In this document: positions 1 to 10,174 of the stretch, piece by piece
Position numbering within the stretch: position 1 is the stretch's first letter
Layout: the number at the start of each line of letters is the position of its first letter
Source of the DNA: Limosilactobacillus caccae
Lineage (GTDB): Bacteria; Bacillota; Bacilli; Lactobacillales; Lactobacillaceae
Length of the DNA: 64,000 nt
NCBI RefSeq assembly: GCF_900156885.1
Contig: NZ_FTOY01000011.1
Location: 796,501-860,500, forward strand
Direction of reading: 5' to 3'
The notes under the pieces: model-generated
Told to the model about the DNA's origin: nothing
The model's input: only the letters and a program-made list of their open reading frames with translations
The model's database searches: none
Translations under genes and position numbers: made by a program

Positions 1-1535
1 AACCGGTCACCGGCTTCTGGAACGTCATTTAACCCGGTAATTTCGACTGGTGTTGATGGCGTTGCTTCCTTAATCCGGCGACCATTTTCATTGGTCATCG
101 TCCGCACACGGCCGAAGGTATTACCAACAACAATTGGGTCACCGACATGGAGCGTCCCTTGTTGAACAAGGACAGTGGCAACCGAACCACGACCCTGGTC
201 AAGCCGAGCTTCAACAACGGAACCAGCAGCGTTTTGGTCTGGGTTGGCCTTTAATTCGAGCATTTCTGCTTGCAGAAGAATCATGTCGAGCAATTCGTCG
301 AGGTTCTTACCAAACTTGGCAGAAATCTTTACAAAGATTGTGTCCCCACCCCAATCTTCGGGGATCAGGTTGTACTTCGCTAATTCTTCAGTTACCCGGT
401 CAGGGTTAGCCCCTGGCTTATCAATCTTGTTAACCGCAACGATAATTGGCGTCTTGGCTGCTTGGGCGTGGTGGATAGCTTCGACTGTCTGTGGCATTAC
501 CCCGTCATCAGCAGCAACCACTAAGACCGTAATGTCGGTGATATTTGCCCCACGCGCCCGCATTTCAGTAAAGGCCGCGTGTCCCGGCGTATCAAGGAAG
601 GTGATTAACTGGTCGTTGTAGTGGACTTGGTAAGCACCGATTTCCTGCGTAATTCCCCCTGCTTCGTGTTCCGTAACGTGGGAGTGACGAAGCTTATCAA
701 GCAAGGTCGTCTTACCGTGGTCAACGTGACCCATCACAGTAACAACCGCTGGCCGAGAAACTTGGTTTTCAGTATTATTTTGTTCGTCTTCAAACATCTT
801 GTCGATATCAGAAACATCAACTTCAACCTTTTCCTTAGCTTCGATGCCGTAATCAGTTGCCAACAGTTCAATCGTATCCTTGTCAAGGGATTGGTTTTGG
901 TTAATCATTACCCCTAACATGAAGAGCTTCTTAACAATTTCCGCTGGGGAACGGTGCAAAATCTTACCCAGGTCTTGTGCGTTCATCCCATCAGAATATT
1001 CGAGCACTTCTGGAAGCGGCTTGTCCTTACGCTGTGTTGGTTGCTTATGAACAACTTCTTTCATCCGCTTATTCTTATTGTGCTTCTTGTTCTTTTTATT
1101 CTTCTTGTTAAAACGCTTGCCGTTTCGATCATTGTTGTTTAAGCTGCCACCAAAACGACCGCCCTTGTTATTGTTACGGTGTTGGTTGTTGTTCTTCTCA
1201 CCATTGTTAGCTTGACGATCGTTTTTCTTTTGTGGCCGCTCATTTTGCACCTTCTCGTGGTGCTTTTCATGACTTTGCCCATTGTCATGGTGGTTACCAT
1301 GATTCTTTTGCGGATGTTGTTGGCCACCCTGATGGTTCTTTGCTTGCCCTGCTTGCTTCTTCGCTGGTTGTTGTCCACCACCGTTAACAAGCTTGCGTAA
1401 CTTTTGGGCCTGTTCTGGTGTCACTGAAGACATGTGGCTCTTAACTTCCATCCCTTGTTGGTTAGCAACATTAACTAAGTCCTTGCTAGGCATCTTTAAT
1501 TCCTTAGCTAATTCATAAATACGTTCCTTAGCCAT
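1..1535 (-). CDS. infB: Translation initiation factor IF-2, N-terminal part (cut by window edge)
   Basis: IF-2 is the GTPase that places initiator fMet-tRNA on the 30S subunit and promotes 50S joining. The reading frame opens at ATG 1535 ([13 protein letters not shown], the usual IF-2 N-terminal helix) and stays open to base 1, so the C-terminal part lies outside the window. About 511 codons are visible: an N-terminal IF2_N module, a long low-complexity linker rich in Asn, Gln, Lys and His, a second IF2_N-like module, then the G domain with GHVDHGKTT (G1), DTPGH (G3) and NKID (G4). It is the last visible gene of the rimP-nusA-rnpM-ylxQ-infB operon and starts 13 bases after the ylxQ stop. Identity is certain; only the right-hand end of the protein is unseen. 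Confidence 0.97.
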   Translation of the reverse strand, partial: MAKERIYELAKELKMPSKDLVNVANQQGMEVKSHMSSVTPEQAQKLRKLVNGGGQQPAKKQAGQAKNHQGGQQHPQKNHGNHHDNGQSHEKHHEKVQNERPQKKNDRQANNGEKNNNQHRNNNKGGRFGGSLNNNDRNGKRFNKKNKKNKKHNKNKRMKEVVHKQPTQRKDKPLPEVLEYSDGMNAQDLGKILHRSPAEIVKKLFMLGVMINQNQSLDKDTIELLATDYGIEAKEKVEVDVSDIDKMFEDEQNNTENQVSRPAVVTVMGHVDHGKTTLLDKLRHSHVTEHEAGGITQEIGAYQVHYNDQLITFLDTPGHAAFTEMRARGANITDITVLVVAADDGVMPQTVEAIHHAQAAKTPIIVAVNKIDKPGANPDRVTEELAKYNLIPEDWGGDTIFVKISAKFGKNLDELLDMILLQAEMLELKANPDQNAAGSVVEARLDQGRGSVATVLVQQGTLHVGDPIVVGNTFGRVRTMTNENGRRIKEATPSTPVEITGLNDVPEAGDR

Positions 1536-1548
1536 ATGCTCACGCTCC

Positions 1549-1860
1549 TTAATCCATTGTTAGTAGTTCCTCAAACTTTCTTGCAAAACCTGATTGCATC
1601 ACACAAAAAACGGTTCTTGATTGTCCCGTTGCCTGACTGAGCTGGTCTTTAGTATAAGCTGTCGAAAAAGGAATTCCATAAAATTTACACTTATCGGTAA
1701 TCTTTTTGGCACTAGCCTTTCCGGCATCCGCAGCTAAAAACACAAACTTTGCCTGTTGAGTTTGAATATTTTTGATTACAATTCCTTCACCACTCTGCAG
1801 CTGACGTGCACGACGCGCTAAGCCGAGGAGGTTTAAGACTTGCTGATTATTTTTGATCAT
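1549..1860 (-). CDS. ylxQ: YlxQ, L7Ae-family RNA-binding protein
   Basis: A 103-residue protein of the L7Ae/L30e/S12e/Gadd45 family, which bind kink-turn [23 protein letters not shown] is the typical YlxQ N-terminus, so the start is ATG 1860 although the frame is open further upstream. This start overlaps the end of rnpM by 14 bases, suggesting translational coupling. The hydrophobic strand FVFLAADAG and the following lysines are family features. It sits between rnpM and infB exactly as in Bacillus subtilis. The RNA target of YlxQ is not firmly established, so ribosome association is inference. Confidence 0.9.
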   Translation of the reverse strand: MIKNNQQVLNLLGLARRARQLQSGEGIVIKNIQTQQAKFVFLAADAGKASAKKITDKCKFYGIPFSTAYTKDQLSQATGQSRTVFCVMQSGFARKFEELLTMD

Positions 1861-2149
1861 TGCCAAATAGTTCTTGCCGGGCTTGTAAGTGGTCGGCATA
1901 CTTGATTAGTTCATCATAAAATGAATCATCAAGTTTGATGTGAAAGGCCTTTTCAAAGGTCTTTTCCTTCTTGGCCCGCTTTGCAATATCAACATCAACC
2001 GCAATGTAGGCCCCGCGCCCTGGCTTCTTCCCCGTGGGATCTAGTGACACTTGATCTTCCTTATTTTTAACGACACGAATCAATTGCCGTTTCGGCATCA
2101 TTTCTCCGGTAACAATATCCTTACGCATCGGTATTTTTCTCTTTTTCAT
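1847..2149 (-). CDS. rnpM: YlxR/RnpM family RNA-binding protein
   Basis: A 100-residue basic protein of the YlxR family (DUF448), which in B. subtilis has been described as a modulator of RNase P (RnpM). The signature is clear: RKDIVTGEMMPKRQLIRVV near the start and PGRGAYI in the middle, followed by a helical C-terminus. The frame extends to a GTG at 2158, but that codon lies inside a GGGGTGA Shine-Dalgarno sequence. The ATG at 2149 is therefore the better start. It lies between nusA and ylxQ. The cysteines found in some family members near the N-terminus are absent, as is common in lactobacilli. Confidence 0.9.
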   Translation of the reverse strand: MKKRKIPMRKDIVTGEMMPKRQLIRVVKNKEDQVSLDPTGKKPGRGAYIAVDVDIAKRAKKEKTFEKAFHIKLDDSFYDELIKYADHLQARQELFGNDQK

Positions 2150-2179
2150 CTTTTTCACCCCGCTGCTTGATAAATGATT

Positions 2180-3385
2180 TTAGTCTTCGTCTTCGGTAGT
2201 TGTTGAATCGTCAACGGAAGCTTCGTTTGCTTCTGCTTCCTGGTCAACGTCTTCCATTTCAGATGCTGACTTGATGTCAATCTTGTACTTTGTCAACCGT
2301 GCGGCTAACCGCGCGTTTTGTCCCCGCTTACCAATTGCTAGTGAAAGTTGGTTATCAGGTACAACAACGGTACATGAACGTTCCGCTTGTTGTTCTGCAA
2401 TTTCTTCGCCATCAACTTCTTCAGCTTCGTTCTCTTCACTAACGACTGGTTGGTCTTCGTTAAAAATAACGTCGAGAACTTCTGCAGGATTTAAGGCGTT
2501 GGCAATGAACTTGGCAGGATCCTTTACGTATTCAACAATGTCCATGTTTTCCCCGTCAAGTTCGTTAACGATTGCTTGAACCCGGGAGCCTCGTGGACCA
2601 ACGCAGGTACCAACAGGGTCAACGTTTGGATCATTGGAGTAAACGGCAACTTTTGCCCGGTCGCCAGCTTCACGCGCGATGTTTTCAATCAAGACCGTCC
2701 CGTCCTTAATTTCAGGAACTTCCCGTTCAAATAACCGCTTCAAGAGTTCTGGGGCAGTCCGACTAACAAAAATTTGGGGACCACGACGATCATCATTCAC
2801 CTTTGATACATAAACCTGGATCCGGTCATGAACATGGTAGTGTTCACCAGGCATCTTATCCCGGAAGCCCATTGCCCCTTCAACGCCATCACCGAGATCG
2901 ACATAGGTAAAGCGCCGGTCTTCACGAGAAACTTCCCCGGTGATAATTTCGTTTTCATAGGTCTTGTACTTGTCGTAGATGATCTTTCGTTCTTCTTCAC
3001 GCAAGCGTTGCATTACAACTTGCTTAGCAGTTTGGGCAGCAATCCGCCCAAAGTCGCGTGGCGTTACTTCTTCACGGATTTCATCACCGACATCGTAGCC
3101 TTGCCCATGCGGGAGCTTTCGTGCGTCTGCCAAGCTCATGAATTCGTTACCGTCAGCTTCAACTGCTTCTTCGTCGTCGGTAATCGTCTTAACAGCGTAT
3201 ACCTTAATATTACCGGTCAATGAGTTGAATTCTACTTCAACGTTTTTTTCACCGTAATTTTGCTTGTATGCAGATTCCAAAGCCTGTTCTAGTGCTTCGA
3301 TCACTACCTCTTTTTTAATACCCTTTTCTTTTTCAAGATAATCAAGGGCGCCAATCATTTCGGTATTAATTTTTGTCTTGCTCAC
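2180..3385 (-). CDS. nusA: Transcription termination/antitermination factor NusA
   Basis: NusA binds RNA polymerase and nascent RNA, enhances pausing and stimulates intrinsic termination. The 401-residue protein starts at GTG 3385. An N-terminal polymerase-binding domain (about 1-125) is followed by S1 (about 130-200), KH1 (about 230-285, GPRGSR) and KH2 (GKRGQNARLAARL near 353). It ends in an acidic tail. An acidic insert of about 22 residues (roughly 313-335) separates KH1 from KH2, so the protein is longer than the B. subtilis protein (about 370 residues). It follows rimP by 21 bases. The promoter and hairpin terminator before rimP suggest NusA could control its own operon. Confidence 0.97.
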   Translation of the reverse strand: MSKTKINTEMIGALDYLEKEKGIKKEVVIEALEQALESAYKQNYGEKNVEVEFNSLTGNIKVYAVKTITDDEEAVEADGNEFMSLADARKLPHGQGYDVGDEIREEVTPRDFGRIAAQTAKQVVMQRLREEERKIIYDKYKTYENEIITGEVSREDRRFTYVDLGDGVEGAMGFRDKMPGEHYHVHDRIQVYVSKVNDDRRGPQIFVSRTAPELLKRLFEREVPEIKDGTVLIENIAREAGDRAKVAVYSNDPNVDPVGTCVGPRGSRVQAIVNELDGENMDIVEYVKDPAKFIANALNPAEVLDVIFNEDQPVVSEENEAEEVDGEEIAEQQAERSCTVVVPDNQLSLAIGKRGQNARLAARLTKYKIDIKSASEMEDVDQEAEANEASVDDSTTTEDED

Positions 3386-3406
3386 CTTTGTGACACTCCT
3401 TCAATA

Positions 3407-3880
3407 CTAAAACTTAATTGCTAACCGCGCTTTAGCGATTTTCTTTCGATCAATCGTGATTTGCCGATGACGTGTCTTATCCAGATAGTCCAACGTCAAT
3501 TCTTCGGGGGTCAGCGTCGTTAATGTTCCTTCGTATACCTTTTGCCCATTAATCTGTTGGTAAAGCGAAACGTGGATGTAATGGTCAACCGCCCGCTCAT
3601 AGTCCTGTTCACTCTTCAGGGGCCGTTCTGCGCCTGGCGAAGAGACTTCTAAAAAGTATGCTTGCGGAATCGGGTCCGGTTCAACATTATCCAATGCTTC
3701 GCTTAACTCATCGCTAACCGTGGCACAGTCTTCAAGTGTAATGCCGCTATCCTTATCAATGTAAACACGTAAGTACCAGCTCTTCCCTTCCTTGACAAAC
3801 TCAATGTCGTACAAGTAAAAGCCATGATCTGCCAGAATCGGGTTAACAAGATCGGAAACGGTCTCAACAACAGTGCTCAA
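3407..3880 (-). CDS. rimP: Ribosome maturation factor RimP
   Basis: RimP assists assembly of the 30S subunit. The 157-residue product has the family layout: an N-terminal alpha/beta domain ([12 protein letters not shown] start, [18 protein letters not shown]) and an SH3-like C-terminal domain. I chose TTG 3880 as the start because GGAGGTGA lies about six bases upstream and the protein then begins like other RimP proteins. An ATG at 3895 is part of that Shine-Dalgarno region (ATGGAGGTGA), so using it would be an annotation error. It is the first gene of the nusA-infB operon. Confidence 0.95.
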   Translation of the reverse strand: MSTVVETVSDLVNPILADHGFYLYDIEFVKEGKSWYLRVYIDKDSGITLEDCATVSDELSEALDNVEPDPIPQAYFLEVSSPGAERPLKSEQDYERAVDHYIHVSLYQQINGQKVYEGTLTTLTPEELTLDYLDKTRHRQITIDRKKIAKARLAIKF

Positions 3881-3905
3881 ATGTGTCACCTCCATTATTT
3901 GCAAT

Positions 3906-3932
3906 AAAAAGAGCGAGCATCTCTGCTCACTC
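3906..3932 (-). terminator. Intrinsic terminator/attenuator at head of rimP-nusA operon
   Basis: On the minus strand a 9-bp stem (GAGTGAGCA / TGCTCGCTC, one G-U pair) with a GAGA loop is followed by TTTTTATTG. It lies between the rimP promoter and the rimP start, beginning about 16 bases after the predicted transcription start. It must therefore act on the operon's own transcripts as well as on readthrough from polC. Confidence 0.85.
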
Positions 3933-3954
3933 CCACGAGTTATTACCATTAGTA

Positions 3955-3983
3955 ATTGTAGCATGTAACATCCGCGCTGGCAA
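3955..3983 (-). promoter_or_regulatory. Sigma-A-type promoter of the rimP-nusA-infB operon
   Basis: Minus-strand -35 TTGCCA (3978-3983) and -10 TACAAT (3955-3960) are separated by exactly 17 bases. The promoter lies in the gap after the polC stop codon. Confidence 0.82.
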
Positions 3984-4002
3984 GCTAACAGACAAAGTCG
4001 TC

Positions 4003-7000
4003 CTAAAAGAGGCTCAGTTGATTCTCATCAGGAAGCTGGTCTAAAACATGATTATCAGTCAGGAAGTTAATCAGCGTCTGTGAAACCTTCCCCCGCTCCG
4101 CTAAGTCTTCTTTAGACAGGAATGGCCGTTCCTCTCTGGCGGCGACGATTTGCTTAGCAACGTTTAACCCCAGACCTGGTACTGCCCGGAATGGGGCGAT
4201 TAATGAGTCACCATCAATCAACCAGTCAGACGCATCCGACCGTTCAATATCGACCATCTTAAACTTAAAGCCCCGCTCTAACATTTCGTTGGCCAGTTCA
4301 AGGATGGTCAAGAGGTTTTTATCCTTTGCACTAGCATCATTTCCCTGGTCATTGATTTCCTTCATCCGTTGCTTAACGGCGTCTTTGCCATGAGCCATTG
4401 CAACAACGTCAAAGTCATCAGCCCGCACTGAGAAGAAGGCACAGTAGTAGACCAACGGGAAGTAGACCTTAAAGTAGGCAATCCGCAAGGCCATCAGCAC
4501 ATAAGCGGCAGCATGGGCCCGCGGGAACATGTACTTAATCTTCAGACATGAGTCAAGGTACCACTGTGGAACATTGGCATCAAGCATCTTCTTTTGCCAA
4601 TCATCCGGGATTCCCCGCCCCTTCCGCACGTGCTCCATCACCTGAAATGAGGTTTCAGAATCAAGGCCGTAGTGGATCAAGTCGGTCATAATGTTATCAC
4701 GGCAGCCGATCACGTTCGCAATCGTGGCAATTCCTTGCTTAATCAATTCCTGGGCGTTATCCAACCACACCCCTGTCCCGTGTGATAGGCCAGAAATCTG
4801 CAGTAACTGGGAATAATTCTTTGGGTGGGTGTCTTCAAGCATCCCCCGGACAAAACGGGTACCGAACTCCGGCAAGCCGAGTGTCCCGGTCTTACTTTGA
4901 ATCTGCTCTTCCGTCACCCCTAAAATCTTCGGGCTGGAGAAGAGTGACATCACCCCTGGATCATCCATTGGAATCGACTGCGGATCGACCCCCGAGAGAT
5001 CTTGGAGGGCACGAATCATGGTCGGGTCATCGTGGCCCAGGATATCCATCTTTAAAATATTATCGTGAATCGAGTGGAAATCAAAGTGCGTTGTTTCCCA
5101 GGCAGCCGATTGATCATCAGCTGGGTACTGAACAGGGGTAAAGTCGTAGATGTCCATGTCATCAGGAACAATTATGATTCCAGCGGGGTGCTGCCCGGTG
5201 GTCCGCTTTACCCCGGTTGCCCCCTTGGCTAACCGGTCTTCTTCAGCCTTGCGGAATTCTTTTTCCGTATCCCGCTCATAAGCCTTGACATAACCATAAG
5301 CAGTCTTATCGGCAACCGTTCCGATCGTTCCCGCCCGGAACACGTTCTTTTCACCGAAGAGGACCTTCATGTAGTTATGGGCAATTGGCTGGTAGTCCCC
5401 GGAAAAGTTTAAATCAATATCTGGAACCTTGTTTCCCTTAAACCCTAAGAAAGTTTGGAACGGGATATCGTGGCCATCTTTGACCATTAATGTTCCACAC
5501 TTTGGACAATGCTTATCCGGTAAGTCAAAGCCAGAACTATATTCACCCTTGGTATAGAAGTGACAATACTGGCACTGAGGACAACGGTAGTGCGGTGGTA
5601 AGGGGTTAACTTCGGTGATCCCTGATAAGGTGGCAACCACACTTGAACCAACCGATCCCCGTGAACCAACCAGGTAACCATCTTTATTTGACTTCGCAAC
5701 TAGCCGCTGGGCAATTAGGTAGTGAACTGAGAACCCGTTTTTCACGATACTGTTTAATTCCAGTTCAATCCGGTCCTTCACCAGCGTTGGCAGCGGGTCA
5801 CCGTACCATTTCTTTGCGGTGTGCCAAGTCCGGTCTTGAATTTCTTGCTCCGCCCCCTTCATGTGTGGCGGGTAAAGTTTATCCTTTACCGGCCGGATAT
5901 CGTCGTCAATCGCATCTGCAATCTTATGCGAGTTATCAACCACGATTTGATGGGCCTTTTCTTCACCGAGAAAGGCAAACTCTGTTAACATCTCATCGGT
6001 CGTCCGGAAGTGAACATCTGGCCGGTGCGTCCGGTTTAACGGGTTAGCGCCCCCCTGTGAATTAATCAAGATCTTCCGGTAAACCCCGTCATGTTTGTCA
6101 AGGTAGTGAACATCACCGGTTGCAACGACCGTCTTGTTCAGCTCCTCGCCCATCTTCACCATGTTTTTTAAAATATCTTCAAGGTGGGCATCGTCAGCAA
6201 TTACGTGCTGTTCCAGCAAGGGCGCGTAGTTTGGTTTGGGCTGAACTTCAATAAAGTCGTAGTACCGGGCCTTTTTTAATGCCTCATCGTAGCCCTTCTC
6301 CATCATGGCCGTAAATACTTCGCCAGACGAGCAGGCGGTTCCCAGTAATAAACCATCCCGATACTTACTTAGAACGGTCCGCGGAATCCGTGGTACACGG
6401 AAGAAATATTCCACGTTCGATAGCGAAACTAGCTTGAAGAGGTTCTTTAGCCCTGCCTGAGTTTTAGCAAAGATCGTCACGTGAAATGGCCGGGCATGCC
6501 GGTATGCATTATTTTCTTCCATGTGCTTGTTAAGGTCATCAACATATTTAATGTCATAACGCGCTTCGGCATCCTTTAAAAACTTGTATAACAAGTGCCC
6601 GGTAGCCTCGGCATCATAGTTTGCCCGGTGGTGGTGTTCAAGAGCAACCTTAAACTTTTTACTCAAAGTGTTTAAGCGGTAACCACGCATGTCAGGATAC
6701 AGGAAACGGGCCAGTGGCAAGGTATCAATCACTGGTTCAGTAATTTCGGCCATCTTGTGTCGCCGGTAACCGGTATTCATAAATCCCATATCAAAGGAGA
6801 CATTATGCCCGGCAATAATGCAACCTTCACAAAAGTCCTTAAACATCTGGAAAACTTCTTCTTCAGACTTTGACCCCTGCACCATTTCGGTCGTAATACT
6901 GGTCAAGTTCGTTGTTTGCTCTGACAAGGGGAAACCAGGGTCAATGAACTCATCAAAGCGTTCAAGAACATTACCGTCTTGCATTTTGACCGCTGACAAT

Positions 7001-8334
7001 TCAATCACCTTATCATAAATTGCCGATAACCCCGTTGTTTCCACGTCAAAGATAACGTAAGTATTATGGGCCAATAAGGCATGGTTTTCGTTATAAACCA
7101 GGGGGATCCCATCGTCGACCACGTTTGCTTCCATCCCGTAGATCATCTTGATCCCCGTCTTTTGGGCAACCTTAAATGCTTCGGGGAAGGCCTGGACATT
7201 AGCATGATCGGTGACGGCAATCGCCGGGTGTCCCCACTTATGAGCACGGCTGGCTAATTCGGTAATCGAATTAGTCGCGTCCATTTGGCTCATTTCCGTA
7301 TGCGTATGCAACTCGATCCGTTTATCGTCAGCAGGCGCCTGGTCTTGCCGCTCGGTATGCCCAATCTCGTTAATGTCATATGCGGAAATAACAAGGTCCC
7401 TCATCCAGGTATCCTCTTGAACTGGGCCACGGACCTTTAGCCACATTCCCGGCTTAATGTTGGCAAACTGTGCTTCCTCTTCAGCGTTGCGGGAAAACTT
7501 CTTAACGGCAAATGAAGAAGTGTAGTCAGTGATTTCAAAAGTTAATAATTGGCGGCCAGACCGCAGTTCGCGGATTTCGGCATTAAAAACGTACCCTTCG
7601 ACAACAACCGACCGCTCTTCACCTTCAATATCTTTCATCTGAACGACATCAAACTTACTGTCAATCACCCGGCCTAACTGAACTGGCCCATCAGCCGGTG
7701 CAACTGCCTCATCTTTTTTCTTTGTCTTTTTAGCGGCGTTGCTCTTCTTAATCCGGGCAACTGCCTTGGCAGCAAGCGCAGCATCATCTTTTTCGTGCTG
7801 GGCCTTTAGCTCTTTAATCTTCGCCTGCGATGCTGACTCATCAACAAACGGGTGAATCCGAAAGTGCGGAAAACCAACTGCTTGATAATTTTTCTCGATC
7901 GTATCAAGTGCTTTTTGTGCCAAGACATCCTTAATCACTTCGTTTTCTACCACTAAGTTAACCCGCCCGTCACTTACCTCAGGGGCCGTCTGCATACAAG
8001 CCTGGAGAAGCATTGGGGAATCATTTACTGCATGGTTGATGATGTATTGCCAATAGCTACCGATTAACTGTCCATCAAGATCGGTCATCGGGGTACTGAT
8101 CTTAACACTAACATTGGCAATGTCTTTAAAACCCATTGCTAAGGACTGGTTAAGCTCTTGAAATAGCTGGTATGGTAGCACCTTGCTAAAGGTCAGGTGA
8201 AATTCCCAGTTGCGTGACTGCTTATGCACGATCACCGACTGGACCGTCCCATCATTAAACGCCGAATTGTCTTTTTCGGGAAAATGAATTTGTTCCAGTA
8301 ATTTTTCAAATAATTCATGCCGACTTAATCCCAC
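4003..8334 (-). CDS. polC: DNA polymerase III alpha subunit, Gram-positive PolC type
   Basis: The replicative polymerase with built-in proofreading. The 1443 residues match the PolC length. An N-terminal region and OB fold (to about 330) lead into a PHP domain ([15 protein letters not shown] near 343). This is split by a DnaQ-like exonuclease ([10 protein letters not shown] near 427). The polymerase core follows, with a zinc-binding segment (CPQCQYC...CPKCG) and the helix-hairpin-helix region near the end. The last residues QLSLF form a beta-clamp-binding motif. The start is GTG 8334, with AGGAGG eight bases upstream. It lies after proS as in other Firmicutes, but a terminator separates them. 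Confidence 0.97.
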   Translation of the reverse strand: MGLSRHELFEKLLEQIHFPEKDNSAFNDGTVQSVIVHKQSRNWEFHLTFSKVLPYQLFQELNQSLAMGFKDIANVSVKISTPMTDLDGQLIGSYWQYIINHAVNDSPMLLQACMQTAPEVSDGRVNLVVENEVIKDVLAQKALDTIEKNYQAVGFPHFRIHPFVDESASQAKIKELKAQHEKDDAALAAKAVARIKKSNAAKKTKKKDEAVAPADGPVQLGRVIDSKFDVVQMKDIEGEERSVVVEGYVFNAEIRELRSGRQLLTFEITDYTSSFAVKKFSRNAEEEAQFANIKPGMWLKVRGPVQEDTWMRDLVISAYDINEIGHTERQDQAPADDKRIELHTHTEMSQMDATNSITELASRAHKWGHPAIAVTDHANVQAFPEAFKVAQKTGIKMIYGMEANVVDDGIPLVYNENHALLAHNTYVIFDVETTGLSAIYDKVIELSAVKMQDGNVLERFDEFIDPGFPLSEQTTNLTSITTEMVQGSKSEEEVFQMFKDFCEGCIIAGHNVSFDMGFMNTGYRRHKMAEITEPVIDTLPLARFLYPDMRGYRLNTLSKKFKVALEHHHRANYDAEATGHLLYKFLKDAEARYDIKYVDDLNKHMEENNAYRHARPFHVTIFAKTQAGLKNLFKLVSLSNVEYFFRVPRIPRTVLSKYRDGLLLGTACSSGEVFTAMMEKGYDEALKKARYYDFIEVQPKPNYAPLLEQHVIADDAHLEDILKNMVKMGEELNKTVVATGDVHYLDKHDGVYRKILINSQGGANPLNRTHRPDVHFRTTDEMLTEFAFLGEEKAHQIVVDNSHKIADAIDDDIRPVKDKLYPPHMKGAEQEIQDRTWHTAKKWYGDPLPTLVKDRIELELNSIVKNGFSVHYLIAQRLVAKSNKDGYLVGSRGSVGSSVVATLSGITEVNPLPPHYRCPQCQYCHFYTKGEYSSGFDLPDKHCPKCGTLMVKDGHDIPFQTFLGFKGNKVPDIDLNFSGDYQPIAHNYMKVLFGEKNVFRAGTIGTVADKTAYGYVKAYERDTEKEFRKAEEDRLAKGATGVKRTTGQHPAGIIIVPDDMDIYDFTPVQYPADDQSAAWETTHFDFHSIHDNILKMDILGHDDPTMIRALQDLSGVDPQSIPMDDPGVMSLFSSPKILGVTEEQIQSKTGTLGLPEFGTRFVRGMLEDTHPKNYSQLLQISGLSHGTGVWLDNAQELIKQGIATIANVIGCRDNIMTDLIHYGLDSETSFQVMEHVRKGRGIPDDWQKKMLDANVPQWYLDSCLKIKYMFPRAHAAAYVLMALRIAYFKVYFPLVYYCAFFSVRADDFDVVAMAHGKDAVKQRMKEINDQGNDASAKDKNLLTILELANEMLERGFKFKMVDIERSDASDWLIDGDSLIAPFRAVPGLGLNVAKQIVAAREERPFLSKEDLAERGKVSQTLINFLTDNHVLDQLPDENQLSLF

Positions 8335-8352
8335 GTCACAATCCTCCTAGCT

Positions 8353-8407
8353 AAAAAATGTGGTGCAAAATAACGTTACTTATCATAACATTGCAACCAC
8401 ATTTTTT
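8353..8407 (-). terminator. Intrinsic terminator of the uppS-cdsA-rseP-proS operon
   Basis: Between the proS stop and the polC start the minus strand carries AAAAAATGTGGTTGCAA paired with TTTTGCACCACATTTTTT around a long loop, ending in a T-run. The symmetric A/T tails could let it work in both directions. It implies that polC has a promoter of its own or relies on readthrough. Confidence 0.75.
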
Positions 8408-8411
8408 GAAA

Positions 8412-10142
8412 TTATTTATTTTCTTCTTTTAATTGTTTGAGCAAGATTCCAATCGTGTTGACGAGTTCTTCTTGCTTGACTTCAATTGTCTCGCCAGTCT
8501 TCCGGATCTTCACTTCAACAATCCCATCCTGGGCCTTCTTACCAATTGTGATCCGGATAGGAATCCCAATCAAATCAGAGTCGGCAAACTTAACGCCGGC
8601 CCGTTCTTTCCGGTCATCGACCAGGACATCATAACCAGCAGCACTTAGTTGTTGGTCAATTTCATCAGCCATTGCCATTTGTTCGTCTTTCTTCGCGTTA
8701 ATTGGAATAACGTGAACATCGAATGGGGCAATGCTATCAGGCCAGACAAGCCCATTTTCATCAGCATTTTGTTCGGCAACTGCTGATAGCAAGCGGGTAA
8801 CACCAATTCCGTAGCTTCCCATAATCACGTCGGTCAGCCGTCCGTTATTGTCGAGTACCTGGGCGCCTAGTTTGCTGGAGTAGTGGGTTCCCAACTTGAA
8901 GATATGGCCGATTTCAATTCCCGGAGTGAACTTAAGGGGCTTCCCGTCAGGGGCAATTTCCCCTTCCTGAACATTCCGGAAGTCGCCAAACTCATCAACC
9001 CGGAAGTCACGGTCAATGTTGGCATTAATGTAGTGATAGCCGTCTTCGTTAGCCCCACAAGCCATGTTGACGAGGACCTTGACATAGTTATCAGCAATAA
9101 TTTTTACCTCTTCGCCAACACCTACCGGGCCCAGTGAGCCAGGGTGAGCATTAAGGTACTTCTGGGTGTCTTCTTCACTCGCTAATTCGAGGTCTTCGCA
9201 CCCTAACACATCCGTTACCTTTGCCTCATTGACCTCATCGTCACCGCGCATCAACACAAGGACCGGTTGAACTTCATCTTCACTCATCTTCGCCATGTAA
9301 AGCATTGACTTAACCACTTGGTTCGGGTCAAGGTTAAGGCTTTCGGCCGCTTCGTCAACTGAGTGCGCACCAGGAGTGGCTTCCTTTGTAAGTTCTGCTG
9401 GGGCATCTGTCTGTTGAACACCGGTAAACTTGCTTGTAGCCTTCTCAAGGTTAGCAGCATAATCACCATCAGTGTAGGCGATAATATCTTCCCCCACTTC
9501 AGCAGGTGCAGAGAATTCTTGGGAGTTCTTTCCCCCCATTGTTCCAGAGTCTGCCAAGATTACCTTGTAGTTTAGACCCACCCGGTCAAAGATATTGCGG
9601 TAGGCCTGAGCCTGCTTGTTGTAGGCTTCATCAAGGCCTGCCTGGTCAGCAGAGAAGGAGTAGCCATCAAGCATTTCAAATTCCTTTCCCCGCAAGACAC
9701 CGTAGCGCGGTCGATCTTCGTCACGGAACTTATCCTGAAGTTGGTAAACAACGAGTGGTAACTTCTTGTAGGACTTAATACTGTCACGAATAACTTCGGT
9801 GAAGGTTTCTTCGTGTGTTGGGCCAAGGATAAAGTCCCGTTCCCGCCGATCTTTTAGCTTAAAGAGGTTTGCGCCATAACTTTCATACCGGCCAGATTCT
9901 TTCCACAAGTCTGCCGGAAGAAGCCCTGGCATTAACATTTCGACAGCATCCGCCTTGTCCATTTCATCACGGATGATATTTTCAACTTTCCGGATAACCC
10001 GGTAAGCCAATGGCAAATAGGACCAGACCCCAGCGGATACTTGGTAGATGTAGCCTGCCCGAATCATCATTTGGTGGCTAAGGGCTTCGGCATCACTTGG
10101 TGCCTCTTTCTTCGTTGGAATTAAAATTTTCGACTGCTTCAT
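8412..10142 (-). CDS. proS: Prolyl-tRNA synthetase (bacterial type, with editing domain)
   Basis: Class II aminoacyl-tRNA synthetase that charges tRNA-Pro. The 576 residues fit the long bacterial form: catalytic core at the N-terminus with motif 1 and motif 2 (LGPTHEETFTEV; FRDEDRPRYGVLRGKEF), then an inserted YbaK-like editing domain (about 230-390), motif 3 (GIGVTRLLSA) and a C-terminal anticodon-binding domain. It starts at ATG 10142 with AAAGGAGA upstream. It lies downstream of rseP in the conserved uppS-cdsA-rseP-proS order. Confidence 0.97.
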   Translation of the reverse strand: MKQSKILIPTKKEAPSDAEALSHQMMIRAGYIYQVSAGVWSYLPLAYRVIRKVENIIRDEMDKADAVEMLMPGLLPADLWKESGRYESYGANLFKLKDRRERDFILGPTHEETFTEVIRDSIKSYKKLPLVVYQLQDKFRDEDRPRYGVLRGKEFEMLDGYSFSADQAGLDEAYNKQAQAYRNIFDRVGLNYKVILADSGTMGGKNSQEFSAPAEVGEDIIAYTDGDYAANLEKATSKFTGVQQTDAPAELTKEATPGAHSVDEAAESLNLDPNQVVKSMLYMAKMSEDEVQPVLVLMRGDDEVNEAKVTDVLGCEDLELASEEDTQKYLNAHPGSLGPVGVGEEVKIIADNYVKVLVNMACGANEDGYHYINANIDRDFRVDEFGDFRNVQEGEIAPDGKPLKFTPGIEIGHIFKLGTHYSSKLGAQVLDNNGRLTDVIMGSYGIGVTRLLSAVAEQNADENGLVWPDSIAPFDVHVIPINAKKDEQMAMADEIDQQLSAAGYDVLVDDRKERAGVKFADSDLIGIPIRITIGKKAQDGIVEVKIRKTGETIEVKQEELVNTIGILLKQLKEENK

Positions 10143-10174
10143 TATAAAATTTCTCCTTTAATCTCTCCAAATAG

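Noticed and set aside
1179-1400. Hydrophobic open frame on the plus strand opposite infB
   Set aside because: It is the complement of the Asn/Gln/His-rich linker codons of infB; repetitive composition, no ribosome site.
4782-6047. Two long plus-strand frames (119 and 134 codons) opposite polC
   Set aside because: Codon-bias shadows of a certain gene; no ribosome site, promoter or recognisable protein.
9506-9778. Plus-strand frame of 90 codons opposite proS
   Set aside because: Lies fully inside proS, with no expression signals.
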